A DNA stretch of 64,000 nucleotides, from contig NZ_RCZC01000004.1 of assembly GCF_006439055.1 (NCBI RefSeq), forward strand, positions 128,241 to 192,240, read 5' to 3'. The position numbers were made by a program, and so were the translations under genes. The DNA is from Sphingomonas glacialis. Its GTDB lineage: Bacteria; Pseudomonadota; Alphaproteobacteria; Sphingomonadales; Sphingomonadaceae. Below are positions 18,201 to 26,482 of the stretch, piece after piece; within the stretch, counting starts at the first letter, position 1; every line of letters starts with the position of its first letter. The notes beneath the pieces were generated by a model. It did not search any database. It saw nothing but the letters and a program-made list of their open reading frames with translations, and had not been told where the DNA came from.

Positions 18201-18275
18201 CGGATCAAGGGCGGCAGCCGGTGACATCCAAGATACCGACAGCAGGGCGAATAGAAGTACGAGTATCCTTCGCAT
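15207..18275 (-). CDS. Beta-propeller sensor histidine kinase (module 1)
   Basis: Protein of 1022 aa. Signal peptide at 1-23 (ends PAAA), then a periplasmic two-component propeller (about 25-660, repeats such as GYLWIGSLDGLFRFDG and GTIWVGTVRGLDRF), a Y_Y_Y domain (about 690-750, RYRLEGVDADWVDPGSRRQAFYSNL), one TM helix near 765, a HisKA_3 domain with phospho-His in RELHDTMLQGIQG (about 802) and an HATPase domain (IANAFQHSGG N-box, DNGVGMP G1 box). In this family the propeller senses extracellular carbohydrates or related ligands; the ligand here is unknown. The ATG at 18275 has AGGGG upstream. Its partner is the response regulator whose gene converges on it. Confidence 0.9.
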   Translation of the reverse strand: MRRILVLLFALLSVSWMSPAAALDPSRRLTQFKHTAWTVDDGAPSNILALAQTADGYLWIGSLDGLFRFDGVTFERVELKGGETSIWSLLAARDGGLWIGHASGRITVLNHGLETDASLPSSKFPVIKLVQDRSGDVWAQLGTFFHGLARFHQGKWTEIDARWGLNSRGYFDTLATADGRILVVDRIGIHVLNPGSHRFVETDIKPGEKTSFGLATSRSGEIWASETDVGVRKISTPVADQKLHLVGTPIQGTIGMVLQRVIFDRDGNLWGVAKGAGVYRITPQILAQGAAGTLPAKTTVERFATTDGLSSNSALPIFEDREGTIWVGTVRGLDRFRATNVAVEQHLPPTTEGHLTAVDHRGTIYVLDSNNLYRMHADGSPERLLTNLKGPQTLCESNDGTMWLTTYDEMYKSTGGPFTHVPRVGGTHNSYLDCVADPHGGLWFMRVANGFLHYARDGTTTDYPPPSGVKSEGPNIVTFDRQGRMIASMGHSSLVRIDSLRIHPLWNVKVDPKRRIVSLYQGARDLLIGTAGGLARMRDDHIAQLGARFPWLQSATGIVETPQGDTWLFAKKGVARVRTAALAQAFETKSAVLPHELFDFRDGLDGVSRVGESPSSVLRAADGKLWFRAEDNLFVIDPARLVRNTLPPPVSISAILYSGHRIRDPQNVSLPKATSAVQINYSALSLAVPERVQFRYRLEGVDADWVDPGSRRQAFYSNLKPGTYHFRVIASNNDGIWNRTGASLEFTIPPTFLQSWWFVALCILTMIIFLWFFYQMRLRQIAARVRAGMEVRLAERERIARELHDTMLQGIQGVIMRFQSVADKVPEDGQVKGLLEDALDRADAMLVDGRERVLQLRSEGGEDDLEKVFSDLGTRSTLDRPMDFKVTVLGHPRALEPAVREETARIGDQAIANAFQHSGGSAVRVIISYSEDALGVTVSDNGVGMPDGRDKTAIAEGHFGVLGMRERAERIGATLNLFARRAGGTEMTLNVPARLAYKNAAGEGSVWIRVRDRLGFDGFRAR

Positions 18276-18812
18276 CGTTGTTGCCCCTGTTTCCGTCGGT
18301 CCTGATCACTAATTCTATTGCCTCAGTCCTTCGACTGGCGTCCCCATGGTCAATGGAGTCGCATGTTTGGTCAACGACGTAATTCCGGTCGCATCCCGTT
18401 GATTGCAGAGTGCGCTGGCGCGCCCACTGCGAGCGCCTCTGGGCCGCGACCTTAGAATTTCCTAGTTATCCCAATGGATTGCAACGATTTTGGGGGCTGA
18501 TATCGCCCGATACAATGGGCCGAAGCGCCAGTTATCATCCGAAGATGAGCACGATCCTTCAAAACTCGGGGCCACGTACCATCAATAAGTCGCTCGATGA
18601 TCGGTGTACAAAGGCTCCGTCACGTCGACTTGGAACTTCTGCTATTCATGCCGGAGGCACATGGCACCTTTTCAAACGCGCAAAGGGATCACCATCCTGT
18701 CGCGATCCGCTCAAGATTCTGGGAGTTTTGGAATGCGTCGGATCAAAGTGCTGACGGACCAACATGGGGGATGGAGCGCTGCGATTGCGAGGATTCGCGA
18801 CGATCTCGACCC
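18276..18812. other. Intergenic region upstream of the propeller kinase and the first WIA gene
   Basis: About 540 bp between divergent genes. Open frames running into the WIA gene from 18597 lack family resemblance and are Arg/His-rich. A loose -10-like GATACAAT near 18510 could serve the WIA gene; nothing stronger is visible. Confidence 0.35.
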
Positions 18813-19181
18813 ATGAAGTCTGCACTGCCACCCGCCGTAGGCCCGTCGGTCGGCAGGTCTGCCGATACGCCACCCAACGCTATAGCGAGCGATCGGGCGC
18901 ATCTTGCGTGGATCGCCCAAATCCACCTTTCGGCGTGCGCTCGCTGGCTGGCATCTCAACCGCCAGCACAGGAGGACGCGGCCCACTCGCTTCGAGCCAT
19001 CGCGGAGATCGTCACCGCGTTAGGCGGCATATCGACCGAGATAGGTGACGGACGAAGCGAGGTCGTATGCGGGCGCATCCTCGGGGCGGAGGTGACCGGC
19101 ACTCTTGGCGAGACCTGGCGGGATTTGACTGAGATCGAACAGGTGCTGCTCGATTTGTCGCACCTCCTGAACGCGAGATAG
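18813..19181 (+). CDS. Small 'WIA' family protein, copy 1
   Basis: Protein of 122 aa of unknown function. The core W33-I-A-Q-I-H-L-S-A-C-A-R-W-L46 is shared with proteins at 24438-24788 and 34551-34907. In all three it starts at residue 30-34 and is followed by a Pro and a 25-aa amphipathic helix. The C-terminal half here (TGTLGETWRDLTEIEQVLLD) looks like a second helix pair. No signal peptide or transmembrane segment. The ATG at 18813 is chosen because the frame before it has shadow-like composition. It lies between the propeller kinase and the 3' end of the FecA-like gene. Confidence 0.6.
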   Translation: MKSALPPAVGPSVGRSADTPPNAIASDRAHLAWIAQIHLSACARWLASQPPAQEDAAHSLRAIAEIVTALGGISTEIGDGRSEVVCGRILGAEVTGTLGETWRDLTEIEQVLLDLSHLLNAR

Positions 19182-19192
19182 CTCGCCCCCGC

Positions 19193-22100
19193 TCAGTACC
19201 GTGCGGTGATCTGCAATTCGAAGCGACGTCCCCTCGGATCACCGAGCGGACTGTAGCCAATGCCATCGAACGATGCTGACAAGGGCGGCACCACGATCGG
19301 CGGCATCTTGTCCAGGAGGTTCTTGATTCCGAAGCGATAGGTGATCGAGGGCTTTCGCCTCGTGGAATCGCCACCGCCGGCGATGAGCGATGTCCAAGCG
19401 TCTACGTATGCCTGCGCAGGGATCTTGGCCGAGGCCTGCTCCAGGAGATTCGTGGCGTTCTGAATCGGGTAGGAACCGCCGAGTAGCGACCCCGGTTGGA
19501 AGGAGTAGGTGACGCTGTACGAGCTATAGGCCTGCGCATCCAAACCGAAGGACCAAGGGCCGCGTGACAACGCGACGCCCCCGTTCGCTCTAAGGGACAA
19601 TGGGCCGTTGAGGGAGTCGACGGAATCGTACGACGATGCGTTGAGTGCGCCGCGACGCAGCTTCGGCTCCCAGGTCGCCTGGGCGTATGCCGTCAAACGA
19701 CCGAAGGAGGTCCTGCGATCATATTGAAGCGCGAAATCGAGCGCGTTGAGCGTCGTGCTCCCGGTTGCGAGGTAGCTTGCGTCCACTTTCGTGATCCGCC
19801 CTACGGTGTAGCCGGCAACGATGTCCGAGGCGGAGAGTGGGGCTCGCGTGATCCGACCGGGGTAGAGGGCCTCATTCGTCACGAAGTATTGAAACTGTGC
19901 TGCCGAGAAGTCCGTGATCTCGTGGTTCGATCGCAGAATCATGAAGTCGAGTGAAAGACGCAGGCCGGGGAGGAATGCCGGCTTCGCGATCGCGCCGACC
20001 GACCAGGTCCGCGTCTTTTGCGGGCGAAGCCCGGCTGGCCGCCGTAGAGGAAGAGGGTCTGGATCGAGGAGGCGAAGCTGTCGCGCGGGCGCTTGGGGTC
20101 CGAATACGGAAAGAAGCCGAAGCTGAAGCCGTTCGGCGTGATCTGGGACTGCGTCGGAGGAGTGTAGCCATCGGCATAGCTTCCCCTGAGCGTGATCCCG
20201 TCGGTTGGATTGAAGCGCAGACTGGTGGTCACCGCGGTGACGGTGCCCTTGCTTCTGACTTCGTTCCCGAACGTTCCGAGTTGCAGGAGCTGGGCGTCAA
20301 TCACTGGAGCGGCGATCTCATAGCGATCCGTCCGCACGGCGACCTGCGCTTCGAGCCCGCGGAGTACGGACTTGCTTGCGTCATTGCTGACGATCGGGAT
20401 CCTCGCTTCGGCGAACGCCGATCCGACGGTCTGCCGGGCACTTTGGTAGTGGGTCGAAGAGCGAAGCGCGGGGGTGCTGACATAATTGTCGTAATCTGCG
20501 CCCGGCGCACGTTCGTCCCGGAGTTCGGCCGTCAAGGTGATCGAAAGGGGGCCTGCGGGAAGGTTCACGAGTGGGCCGGCGACGCGAAGGTTCAGGTCCC
20601 GAAGGCGATTGGTCGCATAGTTCTGGAAGAACGGCGTCACTGCGACTCTCGCGAGTTGGCTGGTGAGAGCGGTCCCGCCGGCGAAGGCGTTGATCGCATA
20701 GCCCGAAACCGGCGTGTAGCTCTCGACCTGAAACACCGTCGCCTGTCCGCTGGCGGCATCGAAATTCGCAACCCACCCCTTTCCGAGCTGCGCGATCGCG
20801 CCGATGGTCAGACGGTCGGTGGTGGACCTTGAGAGTATCTGGCCGAGTAAGCCCGCTGCCGGATAGGTGATGATGATGGGCTGGGCGAAGGGATTTCCCA
20901 GCTGTCCGGGCGACAGGCTGGTGGTCGTCTGGACCCCGCCGATCACGGCGCGCCCGGTAGTAGAGAAACGCAGATAGTCAGCGTAGACGACCAGCGAACG
21001 GCCAACGTCCTGTCGCACGGTTGCAAGGACGGAATGGGCATCCGCTGGCGTCAGGAGGCTCTGCTCGGCACCCTGGCCATCTTGGGCCAGCGTGAGATCG
21101 AGCTTGCCGGCGTTCGTAAGCAGGGCTGCGATGCCGACCGATGACGCAGCAGCCGGTCCTAGCGGCAGGAAGGTCGACGAGGCCCCAAGTGATTGGCCTC
21201 CCAGCGCGGGGATAAGCGAAAGGTTCGAACCGGTCGCGCTGACGACGTTCACGCTAGCCGATACGGGCAGATAGTTCCTGCTGCCGACCCGCTGATAGCG
21301 CAGGGTGCGGCTGCTCTCGATGAAGTCCCGACTGCCGAAGGAGAGGCCTTCGTCGGTCCTGTCCGTATAGCGAAGGGAGACCCGCGTGTGTTTCGAGGCG
21401 CTGGTCCAACCGATGTGGGCGTCGATCATCCGCTGTGCGGCATCGCCACGACCTGAAAGGCCGGTCTGCACGCTGAGAGCCGCCTCGTCGAAGTCGTTCT
21501 TGGTGACGATGTTCACGGCGCCGCCATCCGCGCCGATGCCGAATATGCCGCCGGCCGTGCTGGCGAGCGTCTCGATCCGGTCGATGCCCTGGATTGGCAT
21601 GCCACTGACGTCAGGTTGAAGAAGTTCACCAAGTCCCGGCGTGCTCGGTAGACGCCTGCCGTTGACGAGCACGAGCGTATGATCCGTTCCGAGTCCGCGA
21701 AGGTCGATCTGCGAACGCGGCGACCCACCTGCACTGAAGGGCGCCTGATTCAGCGACAACGTTTGAGCATTCTGGGGCAGGCGCGTCTTGAGGAACTCCT
21801 CGACCGACCCCGGCTGCGCATCCTCGATCGATCGGCGGCCAGCGGTGCGATAGGGCTGTGCATCGTCTGCGCTGCGTCGGATGTCGGTATCCAGCGTGTA
21901 GCGCCCGATCACCAGAATGTCTGGGACCGGAGGGGGCGGCGCCTCCGGCGTTGGGGCTTTGTCGCCGGTCGTGTCGGCGATGATCACGAAGGTGCCCCCG
22001 CCGGCATTTCGGTAGGTCAGGCCCGTGCCCTTGAGCGTCTGGGCAAGTTCCCGCTCAATCGTCGAGGGTGTCGCCCGAACGGAGATGCGCTTGCCCGCGA

Positions 22101-22305
22101 CGAGCCGCTCGTCGAACAGGAGGTTGACGCGGTGCGACCGTGCGATGCGATCCAAGCCAGCGGCCAGATCCGTAGCCCCCTCGGGCTGTCCCGCTGCGGC
22201 GGGCGCGGCGGCCGCGAAGCTGAAGAGCAGGATCGCCATGCCGGCCAGTTCGAGAGGGGAGGGCGTTCGCGGTCCAGTCGCTGGCGTCCTGTGGTGGCGC
22301 GTCAC
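19193..22305 (-). pseudogene. FecA-like TonB-dependent receptor with STN domain, frameshifted
   Basis: About 1,037 aa if repaired. Signal peptide, then an STN signalling domain (about 40-105, LDRIARSHRVNLLFDERLVAG), a TonB-box-like DILVIGR, a plug with LRGLGTDHTLVLVNGRRLP and GGAVNIVTK, and a beta-barrel. The frame starting at GTG 22305 goes off after GGQPG near 20030. Adding one base restores LRPQKTRTWSVG and joins the second frame that ends at 19193, so a single base is missing. The STN domain and the divergent fecI-fecR pair indicate a surface-signalling receptor that imports and reports a ligand. A sequencing error is possible; otherwise the protein loses its last roughly 280 residues, including the terminal strands needed for assembly. 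Confidence 0.8.
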
Positions 22306-22825
22306 CTAGGTTGCATTCGGCGGGGGGGGCGAATTTTTCTTGGAAGCTCCATACGGGTTTGGAAAATCGCTGCGTTCCTGGATTTGAGGGGAGCGTCACG
22401 ATGCTCGAAGCCATGAAGACAGTTCGAATCCTGATACCGCGTCGCAGTCACGCGGAAGTCGCGATCGCAAAGCACCGGCCGCCCAGGTTCGACAGACTTC
22501 GGTCGTTCCATCAAGCGTCGCATCGTGCACATCCCCCCTTTCCCGACCTAGCTGGTCCTCGTCTTCCATCATCCGACAAGACCGAGGTTGTCCGAGCGCG
22601 CGGACTTCTGACCGGGTCGATCATGACGCAGAGTGGACGTCGCGCCAATAGCGCACTCTCGCTCGTTCCGCTGCTCCCGCACGCGTCACCTTTGCGCGAC
22701 ATTGCCGTGCGCGCCGGATCGGCCCCTGTGCTACGGTGCACGATGTTGGCCGGTCGGCCATAATGGCGACGGGGTGTCCGATCCGTGACGAGGGAGCTGT
22801 CGATCTCCAACAGGGAGACTCACCG
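22306..22825. other. Divergent control region between the FecA-like and FecI-like genes
   Basis: About 520 bp. An eight-G tract lies at 22322-22329, 17 nt before the GTG start of the receptor. A plus-strand open frame across this region has no family match. If the sigma factor gene starts at the alternative ATG 22763, the gap is shorter. No clear -35/-10 pair was found. Confidence 0.4.
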
Positions 22826-23338
22826 GTGAGCCGCGAGGACGACGAGCTGGGCCGACAGCTAGAGGCCCTGAGGGGCCCGCTAATTCGCTACTTCGCTCGA
22901 TCCGTGAGGGATGGCAGCGAAATCGACGACCTGATCCAGGAGGTTTCGCTCCGCATCGTGCGGCGTGGCCAGCTGGAGGATTTCGATCGGTTCGCGGGTT
23001 ACGTTTTTCAGACCGCCGAAAGCGTCCTGCGGGATCGGCACCGCCGTAGGGTCGTGCGGCTCGCCGACAACCATGTGCCGTTCGACGCCGATGAACACGT
23101 CGTACCCGTTTCAGGCGCCGACCGCGCTTTGATTGCGCGAGACGAGCTGCGGCAGACGAGCGTGTCGCTCGCCGCGATGCCGGACTGCACCCGCATGGTC
23201 TTCGTTCTCCGGCGGCTCGAGCGCCTTCCCTTCGCCGAGATCGCGATACGCCTCGGCATATCCCTCAGCACGGCTGAGAAACACATGCAGCGCGCGACGA
23301 GGCAACTCGTCGCGGAATGCCGGGGCGACGAGTCATGA
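22826..23338 (+). CDS. FecI-like ECF sigma factor
   Basis: About 170 aa from the GTG at 22826, which has GGGAG 8 nt upstream; the frame stays open to 22736 and an ATG at 22763 is the alternative. Sigma region 2 is seen in LIRYFARSVRDGSEIDDLIQEVSLRI, and region 4 in MVFVLRRLERLPFAEIAIRLGISLSTAEKHMQRATRQL. It should direct RNA polymerase to the receptor promoter when released by the downstream FecR-like protein. Its stop overlaps the fecR start (ATGA), implying translational coupling. Confidence 0.85.
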   Translation: MSREDDELGRQLEALRGPLIRYFARSVRDGSEIDDLIQEVSLRIVRRGQLEDFDRFAGYVFQTAESVLRDRHRRRVVRLADNHVPFDADEHVVPVSGADRALIARDELRQTSVSLAAMPDCTRMVFVLRRLERLPFAEIAIRLGISLSTAEKHMQRATRQLVAECRGDES

Positions 23339-24357
23339 GCGAGCGGTTCGAGGAAACACGCAGCGTGTCCGACGTGGCGGCTGACTGGTTGGTCGCCCAT
23401 GACCGTGGCCTCACCCAAGCCGAGCGGGTGGACTTCGAGGTGTGGCTGGCTGGCCCGAGCACGAACGCCGAGGAATGGCGGATGGCGTCTCTGATGTGGG
23501 GATCATTCGACGACGAGCCGGACGAGCTGCTCGCATCGTTTCGCGCAGAAGCCCTATCGGCGCGTCCCTCTCGCACCCGCCGCATTCCGGCCTGGGCGAC
23601 GGCGGCAGCGGCCGTGGTCGCGCTAACGGTCGGCATCGGTTCGTGGGGGTTGATCGCCCCCAGGACTGGCACTTCGGTCGATATGGCGGCCGTGGCGAGA
23701 ACGTACAGCGGCGGCCAGTCGCCGTCGGAGGTCACGCTCGCCGATGGCAGCCGCGTGATGCTCGACGTAGGATCCCGGATTACGGTGCGGGAGACGGACG
23801 CGCGGCGCGATGTGGCCCTCGAGATCGGGCGGGCGTTCTTCAAGGTTGCGCACGATCCATCGCGCCCCTTCGTAGTGGCGTCTGCAGACCGCACCGTGAC
23901 CGCTACGGGAACGGCGTTCGAAGTGGCGCGTGAAGGCAGCGGTCTTAGAGTCATCTTGGAGGAGGGGAGGGTCCGCATAGACGCGACGGGCAACCCTGCC
24001 GACCGGGCAAATCTCGTTCCGGGCCAGGAGTACTGGGTGAAACCCGGCTCGAAGGCCGAAATCCGATCCGTGGATGCCGCGGAGGCGCTGAATTGGCGCG
24101 ACGGATTCATTTCCCTGCACGACATCACGGTGCGGGAGGTGCTTGCGATGATGGACCGCGGCAAGCCGCCGCACGTCGTCGTGACCGATCCTGCAGCAGG
24201 TGACCTTCGGGTCAGCGGTCGCTTCCGGGCGAACGATTCGGAGGCCTTCGCCAAGACCTTGGGCCTCATGTACCCGGTCCGGATAGCGAGATCTCCCTCG
24301 GGACAGACCACGATATCGTCCATCACGGCTGCGAAGCGCCGCAGGTCGCCGGAGTGA
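23335..24357 (+). CDS. FecR-like anti-sigma/sensor protein
   Basis: Protein of 340 aa. The N-terminal cytoplasmic part (about 1-85) has the FecR pattern (ADWLVAHDRGLTQAERVDFEVWLAGPSTNAEEW), followed by one TM helix (about 86-105, WATAAAAVVALTVGIGSWGL) and a periplasmic FecR domain (about 125-240, VTLADGSRVMLDVGSRITV, ATGTAFEV) plus a C-terminal STN-interacting part. It carries the signal from the receptor's STN domain to the sigma factor. The ATG at 23335 overlaps the sigma factor stop by 4 bp. The stop overlaps a GTG of the next frame, which lies in the same operon. Confidence 0.9.
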   Translation: MSERFEETRSVSDVAADWLVAHDRGLTQAERVDFEVWLAGPSTNAEEWRMASLMWGSFDDEPDELLASFRAEALSARPSRTRRIPAWATAAAAVVALTVGIGSWGLIAPRTGTSVDMAAVARTYSGGQSPSEVTLADGSRVMLDVGSRITVRETDARRDVALEIGRAFFKVAHDPSRPFVVASADRTVTATGTAFEVAREGSGLRVILEEGRVRIDATGNPADRANLVPGQEYWVKPGSKAEIRSVDAAEALNWRDGFISLHDITVREVLAMMDRGKPPHVVVTDPAAGDLRVSGRFRANDSEAFAKTLGLMYPVRIARSPSGQTTISSITAAKRRRSPE

Positions 24358-24437
24358 ATGGTCATGACCATGGCATCAGCATCAACCGGAATATGCATCT
24401 GTCCGGTCACCGGCGCGCCCGCTTCGGGAGGTCGATC

Positions 24438-24788
24438 ATGAGCCGGGTCGCGGTGGACCTTGCCGGCTCGTGCCCGACAGCAGCGCCTCACGCCGACAGC
24501 GGTTTGAAACGAGAGCATCATGACGCCCACATAAGGTGGATCGCGCGCCTCCATGTCGCAGCAGGCCATCGATGGTTGGCCCAGGACCCGGTCCCCACGG
24601 CTCAACTCGTCACTACGGTCATCATGATCGACGAGTGCCTTTCGGCATTGGGACTTGATCGAGCAAGCTCGGTTGAGGCGAGTGCGCGGCAGGAACTATG
24701 CGCTTTGCGAACCTTGGATGCCAATTCCTGCAGCATGCTCCTCGAGACGGCTGAGATGTGCTTCGGCCGCCATGGTATGAGGGTTTGA
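24438..24788 (+). CDS. Small 'WIA' family protein, copy 2 (fec operon)
   Basis: Protein of 116 aa of unknown function with core W34-I-A-R-L-H-V-A-A-G-H-R-W-L47, aligned with copies 1 and 3. A helix follows (VTTVIMIDECLSALGL), and the C-terminal part is shorter and contains three Cys. The ATG at 24438 has GGGAGG 8 nt upstream. A GTG at 24354 overlapping the fecR stop would make a longer, His/Arg-rich N-terminus and is less likely. It is 80 bp after fecR in the same direction, so co-transcription is probable. Confidence 0.6.
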   Translation: MSRVAVDLAGSCPTAAPHADSGLKREHHDAHIRWIARLHVAAGHRWLAQDPVPTAQLVTTVIMIDECLSALGLDRASSVEASARQELCALRTLDANSCSMLLETAEMCFGRHGMRV

Positions 24789-24866
24789 TCGGGACTGTGG
24801 TTTCGCTGGTCGGACTTCTCGTACGCTCTAGCGATAGTGCAACCACACCCAAGCATTGATCGTAGG

Positions 24867-24878
24867 TGCATATGCACT
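24867..24878. promoter_or_regulatory. Palindromic operator upstream of the MarR gene
   Basis: GTGCATATGCAC is a perfect 12-bp palindrome ending 25 bp before the GTG start of the MarR gene, as expected for autoregulation. A related site is found at 12468. Confidence 0.5.
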
Positions 24879-24903
24879 ATATGGTTGAGGCTAGGAGATT
24901 GAT

Positions 24904-25347
24904 GTGGTCGCCGACGTTATCCAAGAGATGGTTTCGGACTGCATGCTCTCCCGCAGCCGCGTCATCTCTCGCGTGCTCACCAACGCGTATGACGACGCGC
25001 TCCGACCATATGGGATCAGTTCCCCTCAGTTCGTCCTGCTCACCGCCATCTGCAAGCTGGGCTCGGCAAGCAAGGCGGAAATTGCGCGATTCACTCAACA
25101 GGATCGGTCCACGCTGTCCCGCAACATCAAGCTCCTCTTGGATTCGGAATTGGTTGTTGAAGGTGAGGTGGACGCAAGCGGGCGCGCGAAACCGATCAAG
25201 GTGACAGCTGCCGGGCTTGAGCTCATGCATGAACTCGTGCCCGCTTGGCGTGCCGGGCAGGAGCAGGCGTTGAAGCTGCTCGGCGAGACCGGTGCCTCCG
25301 CAGTCATGGCGGTCGGTGACGAGATATTCGGTATGGCGCCGAAGTAA
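24904..25347 (+). CDS. MarR-family transcriptional regulator
   Basis: Protein of 147 aa, standard for the family. The winged HTH spans about 35-110: YGISSPQFVLLTAICKLGSASKAEIARFTQQDRSTLSRNIK holds the recognition helix, and EGEVDASGRAKPIKVTAAG is the wing with its basic tip. The GTG at 24904 has AGGAG about 9 nt upstream; an ATG three bases earlier is out of frame. MarR proteins repress genes for efflux or for handling phenolic and oxidative compounds, responding to ligands or Cys oxidation (Cys13 and Cys52 are present). The palindrome just upstream suggests self-repression. Confidence 0.85.
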   Translation: MVADVIQEMVSDCMLSRSRVISRVLTNAYDDALRPYGISSPQFVLLTAICKLGSASKAEIARFTQQDRSTLSRNIKLLLDSELVVEGEVDASGRAKPIKVTAAGLELMHELVPAWRAGQEQALKLLGETGASAVMAVGDEIFGMAPK

Positions 25348-25687
25348 CTACTTCGGCGCGCGCGGGTGTAGTTTCGAACGATCGCGGTCCGCGCACGATC
25401 GCTCCAGTCCCTAATGACGGGCGGCGCGCTTCTTTTTCAGGAACGGCGATGTGCGGACTCTGCGCGGCGTGATCGGGCGGTCGCGGTCGCATTCCAAGTC
25501 GCTGGGCTTATCGCGCCATATCTGCGCTCGCACCTCCCGATGGTCGGTTCGATATGAAAGTATAATGGCATCGTGCCCACTCTGAAACGAGAAAGGCGCC
25601 GCGTCCGCCGCACTCCGAAGTGAAACGGGAACACCCTTTCTGCGAAGGCCGGCAGCGACGCGCCGCAGCTTACGAAAGGGCGAAGCG
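25348..25687. other. Intergenic region with promoter element
   Basis: About 340 bp. It holds the GATAT-N4-GTATAAT element at 25551. A minus-strand frame (25700-25411) is Arg-rich, runs across the element and has no family match, so it is not called. Confidence 0.4.
25551..25566 (+). promoter_or_regulatory. GATAT-N4-GTATAAT element upstream of the membrane protein gene
   Basis: GATATGAAAGTATAAT on the plus strand, one transition from the consensus. It ends 121 nt before the ATG at 25688. This plus-strand copy shows that the element's orientation follows the direction of the downstream gene. Confidence 0.55.
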
Positions 25688-26218
25688 ATGATAATGGGCA
25701 TGTCGGTACCGGCTTTCACATTCCTCCACGTGGTCATCAGCCTCGTCGGCATTGCCGCAGGTGTGATCTGGCTCGGGGGGCTGGTCGCCGGACGTTGGTT
25801 CTCAACCTGGAACGCGATCTTCCTGATCACGACGATAGCGACCAGTGCGACGGGCTTCTTATTCCACTCCGCCGCCTTCGGTCCCCCACATGTCGTCGGC
25901 GTGATCTCGCTGATCGTTCTTGCGGTATCGCTTGTGGCGATGTTCGTCTTCCGCCAGGCCGGTCTGTGGCGCCTTGCCTATGTGGCGACTGCGGTCCTAG
26001 CGCTGTACCTCAACGCCTTCGTCGGCGTCGTGCAGTCGTTCCAGAAGATCTCGCCGCTCCATGCGCTCGCACCGACCGGTGCCGAACCCGCGTTCTTCGT
26101 AGCCCAGGGCGCGGTGTTCGTGCTGTTCCTCGGTCTTGGATACCTCGCCGTTCGCCAGTCCAATCGGTTGGCTAGTATGGCAGGTCGCCGTGGTGGCCAG
26201 GCACAGCCCGCGTATTGA
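25688..26218 (+). CDS. Integral membrane protein of unknown function, 176 aa
   Basis: Four to five hydrophobic segments (about 8-32, 38-58, 65-88, 93-118, 135-158) and a short basic tail rich in Gly/Arg. The loop FQKISPLHALAPTGAEPAFFVAQG (about 115-140) stands out between the last two helices. I do not recognise a named family. The ATG at 25688 has AAAGGG 7 nt upstream; in-frame ATGs at +3 and +5 codons are alternatives. Single gene behind a GATAC-type element. Confidence 0.65.
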   Translation: MIMGMSVPAFTFLHVVISLVGIAAGVIWLGGLVAGRWFSTWNAIFLITTIATSATGFLFHSAAFGPPHVVGVISLIVLAVSLVAMFVFRQAGLWRLAYVATAVLALYLNAFVGVVQSFQKISPLHALAPTGAEPAFFVAQGAVFVLFLGLGYLAVRQSNRLASMAGRRGGQAQPAY

Positions 26219-26482
26219 TCGCCCCGGGGGCCGAACCGCCGGCTCCCGCAGACGCTGGCTCGGTGGGGGGTTCATCTTCAGCCCCCGACCAGACGGGTCG
26301 ACTTCGAAGTAGTCGAGGCGATTGCGAATGAAAGGGCGGGGGGCGCTTCCAAAGGATCGGCTCGAATGCCCGCCCGCCGCATCTTCCTCAAGTCGCGGCG
26401 CGGCGGACTGGAGCGCCCGAGAACCAATCCGACGTCACTGAACGCCTACCTGAAATCGAACGCCGAGCAGCAGGAGACTTCC

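Noticed and set aside
25411..25830. 139-aa minus-strand frame before the membrane protein gene
   Set aside because: Crosses the GATAT element and overlaps the membrane protein gene; Arg-rich and without a ribosome binding site. The segment 25411-25700 is a little better than most shadows but not enough to call.
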